From contig CAJXSD010000001.1 of assembly GCA_913060475.1 (NCBI GenBank), positions 1-64,000 on the forward strand: DNA of 64,000 nt. The letters run 5' to 3'. The notes under the pieces are model-generated. The model ran no database searches. It had not been told where the DNA came from and worked only from the letters and a program-made list of their open reading frames with translations. Origin of the DNA: an uncultured Paracoccaceae bacterium (GTDB taxonomy: Bacteria > Pseudomonadota > Alphaproteobacteria > Rhodobacterales > Rhodobacteraceae). This document shows positions 44,097 through 56,451 of the stretch, piece by piece. The first letter of the stretch is position 1. Each line of letters starts with the position of its first letter. A program made the position numbers and the translations under genes.

Positions 44097-44900
44097 GTGC
44101 TTCGCTTAATGTCGATAATGTGTTTTGTGCTTTGGGGCGGTGTCGCCCTGGCGCAGACGTCCAATCTGCGCAGTTTGCAAACACTGGAAACCGGCCGTGA
44201 CTGGGCATCGGTGGGGCGGTTAATTATTGACTATGGCGCCGGGTTTTGCACGGCAACATTGATCGCGGATGATCTGATTTTAACGGCAGCGCATTGTATC
44301 TATGATCCCGAGACAGGGCGCAAATATGATATCGCAGGATATGAATTCCAGGCCGGTTGGCGCAACGGGCGCGCGGAATCCTATCGGCGGATCAGGGCGG
44401 CACAGGCCCACCCCGATTACCGAATGACTCTGAAAACCAACGTCGAGCGCATCAAAAATGACGTGGCGTTGTTGCGATTGGATGTGCCCATTCGTAATTC
44501 GAACATTGCGCCTGTGGGGATGGCGGCACTGCCTGACGCGGGGCAAATGGTCGGGCTTATTTCTTATGCGCGTGGGCGTGTGGATGCCCCCAGTCTGCAG
44601 GACACATGTCTGGTCCGGTCACGTCATTCGGGCGTGTTGGTGATGACCTGTTCGGTCGATTACGGCGCTTCGGGGTCGCCCGTAATTATTTATTCAAATG
44701 GGCAGCCGCAGGTCGTGTCGATTGTTTCGGCTATGGCGGATATGAATGGCACCTTGGTGTCCCTGGGGACATCATTGGACGACATTGTCCCTGCAATTTT
44801 GCCTCTGATGGCTCCGACCAGTGAATTTTCATCGCCCACCCAGAAACGGCGCGATATTGGTGCGAAATTCGGGCGTGTTGCCCCCCTTGAAACGGAATAA
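44097..44900 (+). CDS. Secreted trypsin-like (V8-type) serine protease
   Basis: A 267-residue S1-fold protease. Signal peptide about 1-20 (MCFVLWGGVALAQ). Triad H66 in LTAAHC, D122 in KNDVALLRLD and S192 in YGASGSPV. The active-site motif is GASGSP, not GDSGGP, as in glutamyl endopeptidase-like bacterial enzymes. Cys pair C51/C67 and one at about 171/185. GTG at 44097 is chosen because GGAGG lies 5 bases upstream; an ATG at 44109 would shorten the signal peptide. Probably periplasmic. Confidence 0.85.
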   Translation: MLRLMSIMCFVLWGGVALAQTSNLRSLQTLETGRDWASVGRLIIDYGAGFCTATLIADDLILTAAHCIYDPETGRKYDIAGYEFQAGWRNGRAESYRRIRAAQAHPDYRMTLKTNVERIKNDVALLRLDVPIRNSNIAPVGMAALPDAGQMVGLISYARGRVDAPSLQDTCLVRSRHSGVLVMTCSVDYGASGSPVIIYSNGQPQVVSIVSAMADMNGTLVSLGTSLDDIVPAILPLMAPTSEFSSPTQKRRDIGAKFGRVAPLETE

Positions 44901-44920
44901 ACCGATCCCTAGATAATTAG

Positions 44921-44946
44921 CATGGGTGCCGCCGGGCGGGCCCATG
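44921..44946. other. GC-rich hairpin between the protease gene and hsp20
   Basis: Arms CATGGG (44921-44926) and CCCATG (44941-44946), with further CCGCC/GGGCGG pairing inside. No T tract. It may terminate the protease transcript or sit in the hsp20 leader. Confidence 0.4.
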
Positions 44947-45008
44947 GTATTGAAATCGCTTGCGCCAGTACGGGCAGGCCCCTGTTATCGCTTTGAAAGG
45001 ATGACGAC

Positions 45009-45470
45009 ATGAGACATTTTGATTTTACACCCCTTTACCGCGCCTCTGTTGGTTTTGATCAGATTGCGGATATGATGGATCGGGTTCTCTCGAATGACCC
45101 CGCGGCCCAAAATTCCTATCCCCCCTATAACATCGAAAAAACGGCGGATGATGCGTATCGTATTTCGGTCGCTGTGGCGGGGTTTTCTGATCAGGACCTA
45201 ACCGTTGAGGTACGTGAAAACGCATTGATCGTCTCGGGACAAAAATCCAAAGAGGATCAGAACAAATCCTATCTGCATCGGGGCATCGCGACCCGTGCCT
45301 TTGAGCGGAAATTCCAATTGGCGGATCACGTGCGTGTCACAAGCGCCAGCCACATCGACGGCATGTTGCATATTGATTTGGTGCGCGAACTGCCAGAATC
45401 GGTAAAGCCGCGTCGCATCGATATTGCCACGCCAAACACACGCGCACTGGCGGCTGATACGGTCAACTAA
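45009..45470 (+). CDS. Small heat shock protein Hsp20 (IbpA-like)
   Basis: A 153-residue holdase. The alpha-crystallin domain spans about 37-130 (YNIEKTADDAYRISVAVAGF to MLHIDLVRELPE), preceded by an N-terminal arm with YRASVGFDQIADMMDRV, as in IbpA. ATP-independent, it keeps denatured proteins refoldable. AAAGGATG precedes the ATG. I could not identify a convincing heat-shock promoter or RNA thermometer in the leader. Confidence 0.92.
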   Translation: MRHFDFTPLYRASVGFDQIADMMDRVLSNDPAAQNSYPPYNIEKTADDAYRISVAVAGFSDQDLTVEVRENALIVSGQKSKEDQNKSYLHRGIATRAFERKFQLADHVRVTSASHIDGMLHIDLVRELPESVKPRRIDIATPNTRALAADTVN

Positions 45471-45480
45471 TCGACACTGC

Positions 45481-45504
45481 GGTGGTCAGCGTTTGTTGAC
45501 CACC
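45481..45504. terminator. Hairpin at the convergent hsp20 / glycosidase gene ends
   Basis: Perfect 8-bp stem GGTGGTCA (45481-45488) / TGACCACC (45497-45504), loop of 8. The stop codon of the minus-strand glycosidase gene lies in the stem. No long T tract; probably a two-way weak terminator. Confidence 0.45.
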
Positions 45505-46211
45505 ACGCCCACCATCGGGCCGAAAGATCGTCCGAGATCATGGCGAAACGGTTCTGCCACATACAGCCGTGATATATTCCCGTCAAAATACAATGCCCAA
45601 TCTGTTTCCAGATGATCGCGGAAAAATGTGGCAAAGTCGTAGAAATTGACGGGCTGGTTTGAAATCACGAAATAGGCCCGATCGCCCGACACCCCAACCC
45701 CGTTGCGGATGTACCGCGATGTGCTGTCGGGAATGAAACGGGGATGTAATTTACCATCAATGACCAGCATTGGGCCGGACTGCGTGGCAAATTGGCATGG
45801 TGGTGACGTGGATTGAAACTGCAGCGTTTCGAAAATGTCCCAACCATTTTCTGTTATACAAAATACACCATTCGGCAACATCCCGAAATTACCGGGGCCT
45901 GCGGATGTAATGACGGATTGATGCGATGTGCCATTTTCGGTGTAATGCCCCACAGGGGATAAATCGCGGTGATACATGCCCGCATTCATCCCAAAGGCCA
46001 GTGTTTGCCCCCGATCATCCAAATCAGACAGCAGGTTGAAAAACTGGCCATAGGGTTGGCCGTGTCTATCCAGATAAAACAAACGCAGATCATCGCGCCC
46101 CTGCTGCGCCTGACACACGGTGTAGGATGTGTCTTGATACGTCACATCGTGACAATCGGCGCCCAGAACGGGTGTGGCCAGCAAAATCAATATTGCCCAG
46201 AGGCGGATCAT
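45486..46211 (-). CDS. Secreted phosphodiester glycosidase (NAGPA/DUF2233) family protein
   Basis: A 241-residue periplasmic or surface protein. Signal peptide 1-18 ([17 protein letters not shown]). Family marks: [47 protein letters not shown] and [14 protein letters not shown]. The family includes the uncovering enzyme that removes GlcNAc from phosphodiesters and exopolysaccharide-related hydrolases. Its ATG overlaps the rbfA stop (ATGA), so it is translated after rbfA, an arrangement with no evident functional link. Confidence 0.85.
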   Translation of the reverse strand: MIRLWAILILLATPVLGADCHDVTYQDTSYTVCQAQQGRDDLRLFYLDRHGQPYGQFFNLLSDLDDRGQTLAFGMNAGMYHRDLSPVGHYTENGTSHQSVITSAGPGNFGMLPNGVFCITENGWDIFETLQFQSTSPPCQFATQSGPMLVIDGKLHPRFIPDSTSRYIRNGVGVSGDRAYFVISNQPVNFYDFATFFRDHLETDWALYFDGNISRLYVAEPFRHDLGRSFGPMVGVVVNKR

Positions 46212-46606
46212 TCTGTGTCTAGGTCACGCTGAACGGTATCTTGGGCAAACAGGCGGCGCGTTTCATCCATGCGGTCGAATGTTTCATCCAGTCGGAACCG
46301 CAAATCCGGTGTGAATTTCAATGCCAGCGTTTTGCCGATTTGGTGCCGCAGCTCGGCTTTGTTGCGGGCCAGCAATGCCGTGACTTCGCCGCTGCCCTGA
46401 CCGCCCAAGGGGCACACATAGGCCGTTGCGATTTTCAGATCGGGCGAAACGGTGACTTCGCCCACGGTGATCGACATCCGCGCCAAGTCGGGATCATGGA
46501 TATCACCGCGTGCCAAAATATCAGACAAGGACCGGCGGACCAGTTCGCCGACCCTAAGTTGTCGCTGAGAGGGCCCAGGCCCATCGTGAAATTTGTTTTT
46601 TGCCAT
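46208..46606 (-). CDS. rbfA: Ribosome-binding factor A
   Basis: A 132-residue KH-fold factor for 30S maturation and 16S 5' processing. Marks: [48 protein letters not shown] and [17 protein letters not shown]. Length matches alphaproteobacterial RbfA. It is divergent from dapB across 86 bases; upstream infB and nusA partners are not present here. Confidence 0.94.
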   Translation of the reverse strand: MAKNKFHDGPGPSQRQLRVGELVRRSLSDILARGDIHDPDLARMSITVGEVTVSPDLKIATAYVCPLGGQGSGEVTALLARNKAELRHQIGKTLALKFTPDLRFRLDETFDRMDETRRLFAQDTVQRDLDTE

Positions 46607-46692
46607 AAAATCTCTCTACGCTGTTCTTTGCCCTTTGCCAAGATGGCTAGGCTTGGTTAAAACCACAACCAACACGAAATAGGAGCGTTACA

Positions 46693-47502
46693 ATGGCACA
46701 TACCCCGACAATCGCGATTTTGGGTGCATCTGGTCGAATGGGGCAGATGTTGATCCAAACTGTCCAAAACAGCGATGCGGCGACATTGGTGGCGGTGGCT
46801 GATCGCGCAGGCTCGGACTGGGTGGGGCGCGATTTGGGGGACTGTCTGGGCGGTCAAAGCAATGGGTTAATCGTGTCTGATAATGCGCAATCAACAATTG
46901 CAGCGGCAGATGCGGTGATTGATTTTACCATGCCTGCCGCGACCGTGGCACACGCGGCAATGGCGGCGCAATCGGGCACGGCACATATCATAGGTACAAC
47001 CGGAATGACCGACGCGGAATTGGCCGCGATTGCCGGGTCGGCCCAGCACACGGCGATTGTGCGTGCGGGCAATATGTCCCTTGGCGTGAACCTGCTGACG
47101 CAGCTGACCCGCAAGGTGGCCGCCGCCCTGGACGAAGATTTCGACATCGAGGTAATCGAATATCACCACAATCAGAAAGTGGACGCACCATCCGGTACGG
47201 CGTTGATGTTTGCAGATGCTGCCGCCCAAGGTCGCGGCGTATCCTTGGCGGATGTGCGCGACAGCGGGCGTGATGGGATCACCGGTGCGCGCAAGCGCGG
47301 CGATATTGGTTTGGTGGCCGTGCGCGGTGGCGATATTGTGGGGGAACATGATGTTATGTTTGCCGCCGCAGGCGAACGCGTGATTTTGCGTCATGTGGCC
47401 ACGGATCGCGGTATTTTTGCGCGTGGCGCGGTCAAGGCCGCGTTATGGGCCATTGGCAAACCCGCTGGGGAATATTCCATGCTGGACGTCTTGGGGCTAT
47501 AG
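46693..47502 (+). CDS. dapB: 4-hydroxy-tetrahydrodipicolinate reductase
   Basis: A 269-residue enzyme of the diaminopimelate/lysine pathway. NAD(P)-binding [10 protein letters not shown] at the start, [15 protein letters not shown], and the signature [16 protein letters not shown] with the substrate-binding HHxxKxDxPSGTA. C-terminal [27 protein letters not shown] precedes the ATG. It supplies DAP for the peptidoglycan that the Ldt and SLT proteins in the window act on. Confidence 0.96.
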   Translation: MAHTPTIAILGASGRMGQMLIQTVQNSDAATLVAVADRAGSDWVGRDLGDCLGGQSNGLIVSDNAQSTIAAADAVIDFTMPAATVAHAAMAAQSGTAHIIGTTGMTDAELAAIAGSAQHTAIVRAGNMSLGVNLLTQLTRKVAAALDEDFDIEVIEYHHNQKVDAPSGTALMFADAAAQGRGVSLADVRDSGRDGITGARKRGDIGLVAVRGGDIVGEHDVMFAAAGERVILRHVATDRGIFARGAVKAALWAIGKPAGEYSMLDVLGL

Positions 47503-47573
47503 CGGCTGTCCAAAATTGATCCATTTTGTGATCCTGTGCGTAGGAATGGCATAGGGAAAACAAGGTGTTCAAA

Positions 47574-47924
47574 ATGGGCAGGATTGCTTGGATCATTTTG
47601 TGCATGTGCATGGCAGGACCCGCCAGTGCCGAGGCACAGCGCATTACAGACAAAAATACGTTTTTGACGATTGTTGGGAATAAGACACTGGCACGGCCGT
47701 TTGTGTCGTTGCAGGTCTCGCCCGATGGCAAAATCAATGGCAAAGGTGCGGGCCGCACCGTCACGGGGGAATGGTCATGGAATGACGGATATTTCTGTCG
47801 CACCATGTTTTGGGGAACGCGTGAATTATCCTATAACTGTCAGGCGGTTGATCAGGTGGGCGAAAAACTGCGCTTTACCGCGGATCAGGGTGCCGGCATG
47901 GCCGCTGATTTTTCGCTGCGCTAG
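47574..47924 (+). CDS. Small secreted protein of unknown function
   Basis: A 116-residue protein with a signal peptide ([19 protein letters not shown]) and a mature domain of short beta-strands: [56 protein letters not shown]. Two Cys in the mature part could form a disulfide. I do not recognise a named family. The ATG at 47574 with AAGG upstream is preferred to a GTG three codons earlier. Its stop overlaps the convergent rnhA end by four bases. Confidence 0.75.
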   Translation: MGRIAWIILCMCMAGPASAEAQRITDKNTFLTIVGNKTLARPFVSLQVSPDGKINGKGAGRTVTGEWSWNDGYFCRTMFWGTRELSYNCQAVDQVGEKLRFTADQGAGMAADFSLR

Positions 47925-48379
47925 TCTGATTTTTTGAACGGTGCCATACCTTGGCGCGCCAATTCATCAGCCTGTTCGTTTTCGGGGTGGCCTGCGTGTC
48001 CTTTGACCCATTGCCATGTCACGGTGTGGCGTTCTTGTGCGCAATCCAGGCGTTGCCACAATTCGATATTTTTCACAGGTTTTTTATTGGATGTTTTCCA
48101 TCCATTGCGTTTCCACCCGTAAATCCAGCCTGTGACCCCGTTTTTGACATAGGCGCTGTCGGTGACGATGGTGATCTTGCTGGGCCGTTCTAGGGTTTCC
48201 AGCGCTGTGATGGCGGCCAGTAATTCCATGCGGTTGTTTGTGGTGTCCGCTTCGCCCCCACATAATTTGCGTTCTTTGATAACCTGGTCGGCCTGTTTGG
48301 CCTGTAACAACACGCCCCAACCCCCTGGACCGGGATTTCCCGAACAGGCCCCATCTGTATATGCAAATAGTTCGGGCAT
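47921..48379 (-). CDS. rnhA: Ribonuclease HI
   Basis: A 152-residue nuclease that cuts RNA in RNA-DNA hybrids. Metal residues D9 ([15 protein letters not shown]), E52 (NNRMELLAA) and D74 (TDSAYV) plus a late NEQADELA. Basic handle [16 protein letters not shown] is present. Third gene of an ispH-DUF3429-rnhA unit; it starts one base after the DUF3429 stop. Confidence 0.96.
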   Translation of the reverse strand: MPELFAYTDGACSGNPGPGGWGVLLQAKQADQVIKERKLCGGEADTTNNRMELLAAITALETLERPSKITIVTDSAYVKNGVTGWIYGWKRNGWKTSNKKPVKNIELWQRLDCAQERHTVTWQWVKGHAGHPENEQADELARQGMAPFKKSD

Positions 48380-48380
48380 A

Positions 48381-48830
48381 TTAGACCACCACTGGGATCA
48401 GGCAGGCCACCACGCCGCTGGTCAGCAGGATCCGCAGTTTCATCCACCACCGTGGTGTCAGGCCAGCCCTAAAGAAATAATAATCCAAGATCAACAATCC
48501 CAAAAAACCGGTGATCAGATTTACCCCCGTGCCAACCGGACCGCCGCCTGTCATGAAAAATGCCCACAGGGCAGGGATGACGGACAAGGCATAGCCCGCC
48601 GCGGCCGCCGCCCCAGTTGTTTTGGTGGCAAACCCCCACAAGACTCCGGACATGAATGACAAAATCACCGTACCGTAAAACAGCTGGATATAAGGCCCGA
48701 CAAAGCGTGGCCCAAGCAGGGACGCGGTCAAATCGGCCATACCATCATGATAGAGCGTCACAGCCCCCCAAACAAAGGGGATCAACCCGGCCAGTCCCAA
48801 GAGTAATGCGGATCGGGGAATGGATGTCAT
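48381..48830 (-). CDS. DUF3429 family membrane protein
   Basis: A 149-residue protein with about five membrane helices; marks [35 protein letters not shown] and [22 protein letters not shown]. Relatives include the eukaryotic TMEM69. Function unknown. The ATG at 48830 overlaps the ispH stop (ATGA); upstream frame is antisense-like and unsuited. Confidence 0.88.
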   Translation of the reverse strand: MTSIPRSALLLGLAGLIPFVWGAVTLYHDGMADLTASLLGPRFVGPYIQLFYGTVILSFMSGVLWGFATKTTGAAAAAGYALSVIPALWAFFMTGGGPVGTGVNLITGFLGLLILDYYFFRAGLTPRWWMKLRILLTSGVVACLIPVVV

Positions 48831-49777
48831 GATACCTCGCGCAGGATGCGTGGAACTTTGAAGTTCACGTTTTCTTGGGCGGTCTCTACCTGCTGCACCG
48901 TCACATCGTATTTGTCGCGAAATGCGTCGATTACTTCGTTTACCAAAACCTCGGGCGCGGATGCGCCGGCGGTTATGCCGATGGAACGAATACCATCCAG
49001 CGCGCGCCAATCCAATTCGTCGGCGCGTTGGACCAATTGCGAATATTGACAGCCGGCTTTGGCGGCAACCTCGACCAATCGTTTGGAATTGGACGAATTA
49101 GGCGCACCTACGACCAACAGGGCGTCGACCTTGGGCGCCACCTCTTTTACCGCCAATTGGCGGTTGGTGGTTGCGTAACAGATGTCTTCTTTGTGGGGGC
49201 CGACAATGGCGGGGAACCGGTGTTGTAATGCGGCCACCGTTTCCGCCGTGTCGTCGATGGACAGGGTTGTTTGTGTGACAAAGGCCAGTTTTGCAGGATC
49301 GCGGACATCAATGCGGGCAACATCTGCGACGTCTTCGACCAAAATCACCTCGCCTTGGGGCAGCTGGCCCATTGTGCCGATGGTTTCAGGATGGCCCTTG
49401 TGTCCGATCATAATGATTTGCAGCCCGTTTTCGTGGTGGCGTTCGGCCTCGATGTGGACTTTGCTGACCAAGGGGCAGGTGGCATCGACGTATACCATAT
49501 TCTTGGCCTGTGCCTCGGCTGGTACGGATTTGGGCACACCATGCGCGGAAAAAATAACGGGCCGATCATCGGGGCATTCTGACAGTTCCTCGACAAAAAT
49601 GGCACCGAGATCACGCAGGCCGTCGACCACAAATTTGTTGTGCACAATTTCATGACGCACATAAACAGGTGCGCCCCATTTCTCCAACGCCAATTCAACA
49701 ATTTTGATGGCACGGTCAACACCGGCACAAAAACCACGCGGGGCCGCCAAATAAATATCAAGTGCAGGTTTGGTCAT
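48827..49777 (-). CDS. ispH: 4-hydroxy-3-methylbut-2-enyl diphosphate reductase
   Basis: A 316-residue iron-sulfur enzyme, last step of the MEP isoprenoid pathway. Cluster ligands C17 ([11 protein letters not shown]), C101 ([11 protein letters not shown]) and C200 (CYATTNRQ), with catalytic Glu in the [23 protein letters not shown] region and SAHGV. AGGATG precedes the ATG. First gene of the ispH-DUF3429-rnhA operon, as in many Rhodobacterales. Confidence 0.96.
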   Translation of the reverse strand: MTKPALDIYLAAPRGFCAGVDRAIKIVELALEKWGAPVYVRHEIVHNKFVVDGLRDLGAIFVEELSECPDDRPVIFSAHGVPKSVPAEAQAKNMVYVDATCPLVSKVHIEAERHHENGLQIIMIGHKGHPETIGTMGQLPQGEVILVEDVADVARIDVRDPAKLAFVTQTTLSIDDTAETVAALQHRFPAIVGPHKEDICYATTNRQLAVKEVAPKVDALLVVGAPNSSNSKRLVEVAAKAGCQYSQLVQRADELDWRALDGIRSIGITAGASAPEVLVNEVIDAFRDKYDVTVQQVETAQENVNFKVPRILREVS

Positions 49778-49938
49778 TCTATCATCCTGTTTGTCAGCGC
49801 GGTTTTAAATCAGCATGGCACAGGGGTAAACAGATTCATAGAAAATAAAAAATATCAATTTTCCTTTTGTCCCAAGAGGAAAGTGGATATTGTCGTGACA
49901 ACTGTATATGGCAATCATACTTTATTTGGTGTTTTGTT

Positions 49939-52074
<2,136 letters not shown>

Positions 52075-52121
52075 AGCAGATTACTGTGCCCCTATCACGG
52101 TGATTGGTGTCAGGAACGAAC

Positions 52122-52505
52122 ATGCGCAAACTAAAATCAGCCTTTGTTGGTGTCGATCAGGGATCGGTGCATCTGTTTTCCGACTATGATACGGATGGGC
52201 CAATGTGGTCGCGCACAGGCGACCGCGAGGTTGCAAAACGCATTATGTTCAGCGAACCCTTTGCGCGGCCCCCTGCGGTTACGGTCCAAATTGCTATGCT
52301 GGATTCCCATTCCGACCATTTCCTTCGCATGTCCTATGACGCGACGGATGTAACCTGCGCGGGTTTTACACTGGTGTTCAAAACCTGGTCGGATACGCGT
52401 TTGGCACAGGTCAAAATGTCGTGGCAGGCGATTGGTGAATTACCCCAAGATGACGATTGGCTGGCCGTCAGTCAGGACCCAGATCACTGGGCCCTGACGG
52501 ATTGA
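52122..52505 (+). CDS. H-type lectin domain protein
   Basis: A 127-residue protein with the H-lectin (discoidin/Helix agglutinin-like) pattern: RIMFSEPFARPPAVTVQIAMLDS, LRMSYDATDVTCAGFTLVFKTWSDT and SWQAIGEL. The domain binds GalNAc-type sugars in eukaryotes. No signal peptide is visible, so location is unclear. It follows the histidine kinase by 47 bases on the same strand. The ATG at 52122 has AGGAAC upstream. Confidence 0.82.
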   Translation: MRKLKSAFVGVDQGSVHLFSDYDTDGPMWSRTGDREVAKRIMFSEPFARPPAVTVQIAMLDSHSDHFLRMSYDATDVTCAGFTLVFKTWSDTRLAQVKMSWQAIGELPQDDDWLAVSQDPDHWALTD

Positions 52506-52510
52506 GTGTA

Positions 52511-53518
52511 TTAGATTTGGCCGTCGTAAATCGGCTCTAGCGTTTCTAATTCAAACAGGGACGATACGGATGTGCCGTTCCAAATGTTCAAAATCGACTG
52601 TGCGAACATCGGGGCCGTGGGCAAAATGCGGATATTGGGTGTATTGCGGACGGCCTCGGTTGCCTCAATCGTGTCGGTCAGGACCAGATTTTTCATCACA
52701 GATTTTGACACACGTTCAACGGCGGGACCTGACATGACACCATGGGTGATATAGGCGTGCACTTCGGATGCGCCGTTGTCCATTAAAACTTCTGCCGCTT
52801 TGCACAATGTGCCAGCGGTGTCGCACATGTCGTCAACGATGATACAGATTTTGTCTTTGACATCCCCGATGACGGTCATTTCGGCCACTTCGCCCGGTTT
52901 TTCACGACGTTTGTCAACGATAGAGAGGGGCGCGTTAATGCGTTTGGCCAATTCACGCGCGCGCGCCACGCCACCCACATCAGGGGACACCACCATGATG
53001 TCCTGCATCCGACCATCAAACTGTTTTTTGATGTCCAACGCAAAGATGGGCGAGGCATACAGGTTATCAACCGGAATATCGAAAAAACCCTGGATCTGGG
53101 CCGCGTGCAGGTCCATGGTCAGGATCCGTTCAACGCCCGCCTCGACCAGCATGTTGGCGACCAATTTGGCGGAAATCGGTGTGCGCGCCTTGGCGCGGCG
53201 ATCCTGGCGGGCATACCCGAAATAGGGGATAACAGCCGTAATGCGTCCCGCAGATGACCGACGCAGCGCATCTGTCATAATCAACAATTCCATTAGGTTG
53301 TCGTTGGCAGGGTTTGATGTGGATTGGATGATAAACATATCCTCGCCACGCACGTTGTCGTATACTTCGACAAAGATTTCTTGGTCGTTGAAACGTTCGA
53401 TACGCGCATCAACCAGTGATACACTTAGGCCGCGATGCAGCGACATGCGGCGCGAAATTCCTTTGGCCAGTGTTAGGTTGGCATTACCAGAAATCAGCTT
53501 TGGTTCGGTGGCAGGCAT
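52511..53518 (-). CDS. prs: Ribose-phosphate pyrophosphokinase
   Basis: A 335-residue enzyme making PRPP from ribose 5-phosphate and ATP for nucleotide, His and Trp synthesis. Marks: [71 protein letters not shown] and the PRPP site [13 protein letters not shown]. Slightly longer than E. coli Prs (about 315), as in other Rhodobacterales. Convergent with the lectin gene five bases away. Confidence 0.96.
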   Translation of the reverse strand: MPATEPKLISGNANLTLAKGISRRMSLHRGLSVSLVDARIERFNDQEIFVEVYDNVRGEDMFIIQSTSNPANDNLMELLIMTDALRRSSAGRITAVIPYFGYARQDRRAKARTPISAKLVANMLVEAGVERILTMDLHAAQIQGFFDIPVDNLYASPIFALDIKKQFDGRMQDIMVVSPDVGGVARARELAKRINAPLSIVDKRREKPGEVAEMTVIGDVKDKICIIVDDMCDTAGTLCKAAEVLMDNGASEVHAYITHGVMSGPAVERVSKSVMKNLVLTDTIEATEAVRNTPNIRILPTAPMFAQSILNIWNGTSVSSLFELETLEPIYDGQI

Positions 53519-53779
53519 TGTTCGGTCTTTCCCCAGGTGATTGTGACAGAATCATGAATGCCCCTCGCTTAGCACGGCCCACGCCACAGGCAAAGCATTG
53601 GCAGCCCCCCTGCGGCCAAAAGCCTGATTTGCGTGGCATTTCCGTCAAAATGATCCGGTTTTTTCCACCCAAGGGTGTATCCTATAACGCGGCGTTTTAT
53701 TTTGCGCTGCGTGACATTTGGGTGGGCTGTGTTATCTGTCGCGCAACCATCGTTACACATAATCGGGGCAGGGCACAGC

Positions 53780-54574
53780 ATGCGGGCAGGATATTCGATA
53801 AACGACATTCAATTCGGGTCCGGTGATGCAACTGCTCTGATGGTGCATTGTTCGCTGTCCAATGCGCGGTCTTGGGCGCCCTTGGCGGGGCAGATGGGCG
53901 CAGAATTTTCGGCCCTTGCCTTTGATTTGCCCGGTCATGGCCAAAGCCAGGATTGGACCGGTACCCAAGATTACCAAGATGCCTGCGTGGATGTTGCGGC
54001 CACCTATCTGGATCGGCCGCTGGATTTGGTGGGGCATTCCTTTGGTGCGACGGTTGCCCTGCGGTTGGCCCTAGCATATCCGCGGTATGTCCGATCCGTG
54101 GTTTTGTTTGAACCGGTTTATTTTTATGCGGGGTTAACCGATTTCCCCGAACTGCGCCCCAGATATGATGGCGAATATAACGAATTTGCAGCGCTGTTGC
54201 AGTGCGGCGATTTGGCCGCTGCCGCGCGTCATTTTATGCAGCGTTGGGGTGATGGGCCGGACTGGGATCATTTGCCTGCGCCACATCAATCGGCCATTAC
54301 GCGGCGCATTCATTTGATTGCGGCAGGTGGGGCGGCGCTGCATGGCGATCCGCATGGGATGTTATCCAGCGGTGGTTTGGATCAGTTGCCTATGCCGGTT
54401 ATGTTGGTACGCGGGGATCAATCGCATTACATGATGGATCCGATCCATACGGCCTTGGCCCGTCGGATCCCGCGGTGTGATCAGATCGTGGTAGAGGGTG
54501 CGGGCCATATGGTGCCGATCACGCATGCGGCCGACTGTGCCACCTTAGTACACCAGTTTTGGAATGGGCTGTGA
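53780..54574 (+). CDS. Alpha/beta hydrolase fold protein
   Basis: A 264-residue hydrolase with nucleophile S87 in GHSFGAT, an acid in LVRGDQS and a His in GAGHMVPI; oxyanion region MVHCSLSNARSW. Substrate unknown; esterase- or lactonase-like relatives are common. No signal peptide. The start at 53780 is preferred; 35 residues of upstream frame lack family character. Convergent with plsY (three bases apart). Confidence 0.87.
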   Translation: MRAGYSINDIQFGSGDATALMVHCSLSNARSWAPLAGQMGAEFSALAFDLPGHGQSQDWTGTQDYQDACVDVAATYLDRPLDLVGHSFGATVALRLALAYPRYVRSVVLFEPVYFYAGLTDFPELRPRYDGEYNEFAALLQCGDLAAAARHFMQRWGDGPDWDHLPAPHQSAITRRIHLIAAGGAALHGDPHGMLSSGGLDQLPMPVMLVRGDQSHYMMDPIHTALARRIPRCDQIVVEGAGHMVPITHAADCATLVHQFWNGL

Positions 54575-54577
54575 CCC

Positions 54578-55192
54578 CTATTTCTTGCCGATGCGGGGTT
54601 CCGTTCCGGCGAAAATGCGCGCGATATTGGCATGGTGGCGATAAAAAATTAATACGGCCAACCCAAGGCACAGCCCCGCAATCTGCGACAGACCCAGACC
54701 ATAGGACCACAGGGCCGATGTCGCAGCCGCAACCAGAGCAGACAGTGACGAAATGCGTGTGATCAGCGCGGTGACCAACCATGTGCCACAGGCGGCCAAC
54801 CCGACGGGAAACGAAATGGCCAGCAAAACGCCCAAAAATGTGGCAACGCCTTTGCCCCCGTTGAACCCGATATAGATGGGGAAACAATGCCCCAAAAACG
54901 CGGCCAATGCGGCCAGTTGAACGGCATCTTCTGCAGCCATACTGCGCGCAACAAAAACGGCAATTGCGCCCTTGCCACTGTCCAAGATCAGGGTCAGAAA
55001 GGCGGCCAGTTTATTGCCTGTGCGCAACACATTGGTGGCCCCGATATTGCCGGACCCGATGTCTCGCAGATTGCCCAACCCGAACAGACGCGCCATAACC
55101 AACCCAAACGGCACCGATCCCAGCAGATATCCAAACACGGCCCACAGACCCAATGCCATCGGGTGCGTTACGATTTCGGGAAACAGGGTCAT
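54578..55192 (-). CDS. plsY: Acyl-phosphate glycerol-3-phosphate acyltransferase PlsY
   Basis: A 204-residue inner-membrane enzyme starting phospholipid synthesis from acyl phosphate. About five membrane helices and the family motifs YLLGSVPFGLVMAR, GSGNIGATNVLR, LDSGKGAIAVFVA and GFNGGKGVATFLG. The ATG overlaps the pyrX stop (ATGA), so it is last in the pyrB-pyrX-plsY unit, an order widespread in Rhodobacterales. Confidence 0.95.
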   Translation of the reverse strand: MTLFPEIVTHPMALGLWAVFGYLLGSVPFGLVMARLFGLGNLRDIGSGNIGATNVLRTGNKLAAFLTLILDSGKGAIAVFVARSMAAEDAVQLAALAAFLGHCFPIYIGFNGGKGVATFLGVLLAISFPVGLAACGTWLVTALITRISSLSALVAAATSALWSYGLGLSQIAGLCLGLAVLIFYRHHANIARIFAGTEPRIGKK

Positions 55193-56451
55193 TGTGCAAA
55201 TACCTTTCGACCGGCAACATATGTCGACAGGACTTTACCCTGCATCCGTTGGCCATCAAAGGGGGTGTTTTTCGATTTCGAACGCAGGGATTTGCGATCC
55301 AGCACGAATGGTATATCTGCATCAAACACAATCAAATCCGCAGGTGCGCCCAGATCAACGCGCCCACAGGGCAGCCCCATACGCGTGGCAGGGTTCAGCG
55401 ACAGCGCGCGGAACAATGCGGGCAGATCCAAATAATTACCATGGACCAACCGCAATGCGGCGGGCAGCAATGTTTCCAAGGCGACTGCGCCCGCTGCCGC
55501 CTCTTCAAAGGGCAGGCGTTTGCTTTCTTCGTCTTGGGGGGTGTGCATTGATGAAATAATGTCGATCAGTCCGCTGGCCACTGCTTGGATGGTGGCCAAG
55601 CGGTCGTCTTCGGATCGCAGGGGTGGTTTTACTTTGAAAAAACTGCGGTAATCGGCGAAATCAAATTCATTTAATGTCAGGTGATGAATGGACGTACCCG
55701 CGGTCACGTCCAAACCATTGGCCTTGGCCCGTTCCAATGCGGGCAGGGCGCGGGCGGTGGTGATTTGGTCAAAATGCACCTTGGCCCCTGTCATTTCGAT
55801 CATGGCGATGTCTCGATCAATGCCCATCCGTTCGGCCATGGGTGACACGGCTGGCAAGCCGCGCAGGGATGCAAATTTGCCCGATGTCACGGCCGCACCA
55901 GCCGATAAAATTGGTTCTTGTGGATGCAGCATGCACAACGCATCTAATGATTTTGCATAGGTCAACGCGCGCGACAGGATTTTGGTGTTGCTTATCACAT
56001 TATCCCCATCGGTAAAGGCAACAGCACCCGCATCCTGCAAAAACCCGATTTCGGTCATTTCCTGACCCAAGCGGCCCTTGGTCAGGGCGGCCATGTGCAA
56101 CACGTTGACACCAACCGCATCGGCCGCGCGGCGACGGATGAATTCCAGCGCCTCGGGCGTATCAATGGGGGGATTTGTGTCGGGGCGCGTGACAATCGTT
56201 GTCACACCACCGGCAGCGGCGGCTGCGCCTGCGGATTTATAGCTTTCTTTGTGACGTTCGCCGGGTTCTGCGACCTTGACGCCGATATCCACGATCCCAG
56301 GGGCCAGATATTTGCCCCCGCAATCTACGATTTCGTCAGGATTGGCCACCGTGTCGACGATATGCCCATCCGCGACATACAGATCCCGTTGCGAAACTGT
56401 CCCGGCCACGGGGTCGATCACATGGGCGTTGGTAAATTTGATCGTGCTCAT
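55189..56451 (-). CDS. pyrX: Inactive dihydroorotase homologue (PyrX / PyrC-prime)
   Basis: A 420-residue amidohydrolase-fold protein of class I dihydroorotase length. The metal motif DxHxH is DIGVK (55-59), the active-site D of DHAP is M302 in SMHTP, and the HxED region is HPQE (176-179). A zinc site cannot form, so it should be catalytically dead. In Pseudomonas a similar dead PyrC-prime is needed for assembly of active aspartate transcarbamoylase. pyrB is directly upstream with an ATGA overlap, which fits that structural role. Automatic annotation would call it PyrC. Confidence 0.88.
   Translation of the reverse strand: MSTIKFTNAHVIDPVAGTVSQRDLYVADGHIVDTVANPDEIVDCGGKYLAPGIVDIGVKVAEPGERHKESYKSAGAAAAAGGVTTIVTRPDTNPPIDTPEALEFIRRRAADAVGVNVLHMAALTKGRLGQEMTEIGFLQDAGAVAFTDGDNVISNTKILSRALTYAKSLDALCMLHPQEPILSAGAAVTSGKFASLRGLPAVSPMAERMGIDRDIAMIEMTGAKVHFDQITTARALPALERAKANGLDVTAGTSIHHLTLNEFDFADYRSFFKVKPPLRSEDDRLATIQAVASGLIDIISSMHTPQDEESKRLPFEEAAAGAVALETLLPAALRLVHGNYLDLPALFRALSLNPATRMGLPCGRVDLGAPADLIVFDADIPFVLDRKSLRSKSKNTPFDGQRMQGKVLSTYVAGRKVFAQ

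Noticed and set aside
55189-56451. Active dihydroorotase PyrC
   Set aside because: All metal-binding positions that I can locate are replaced.
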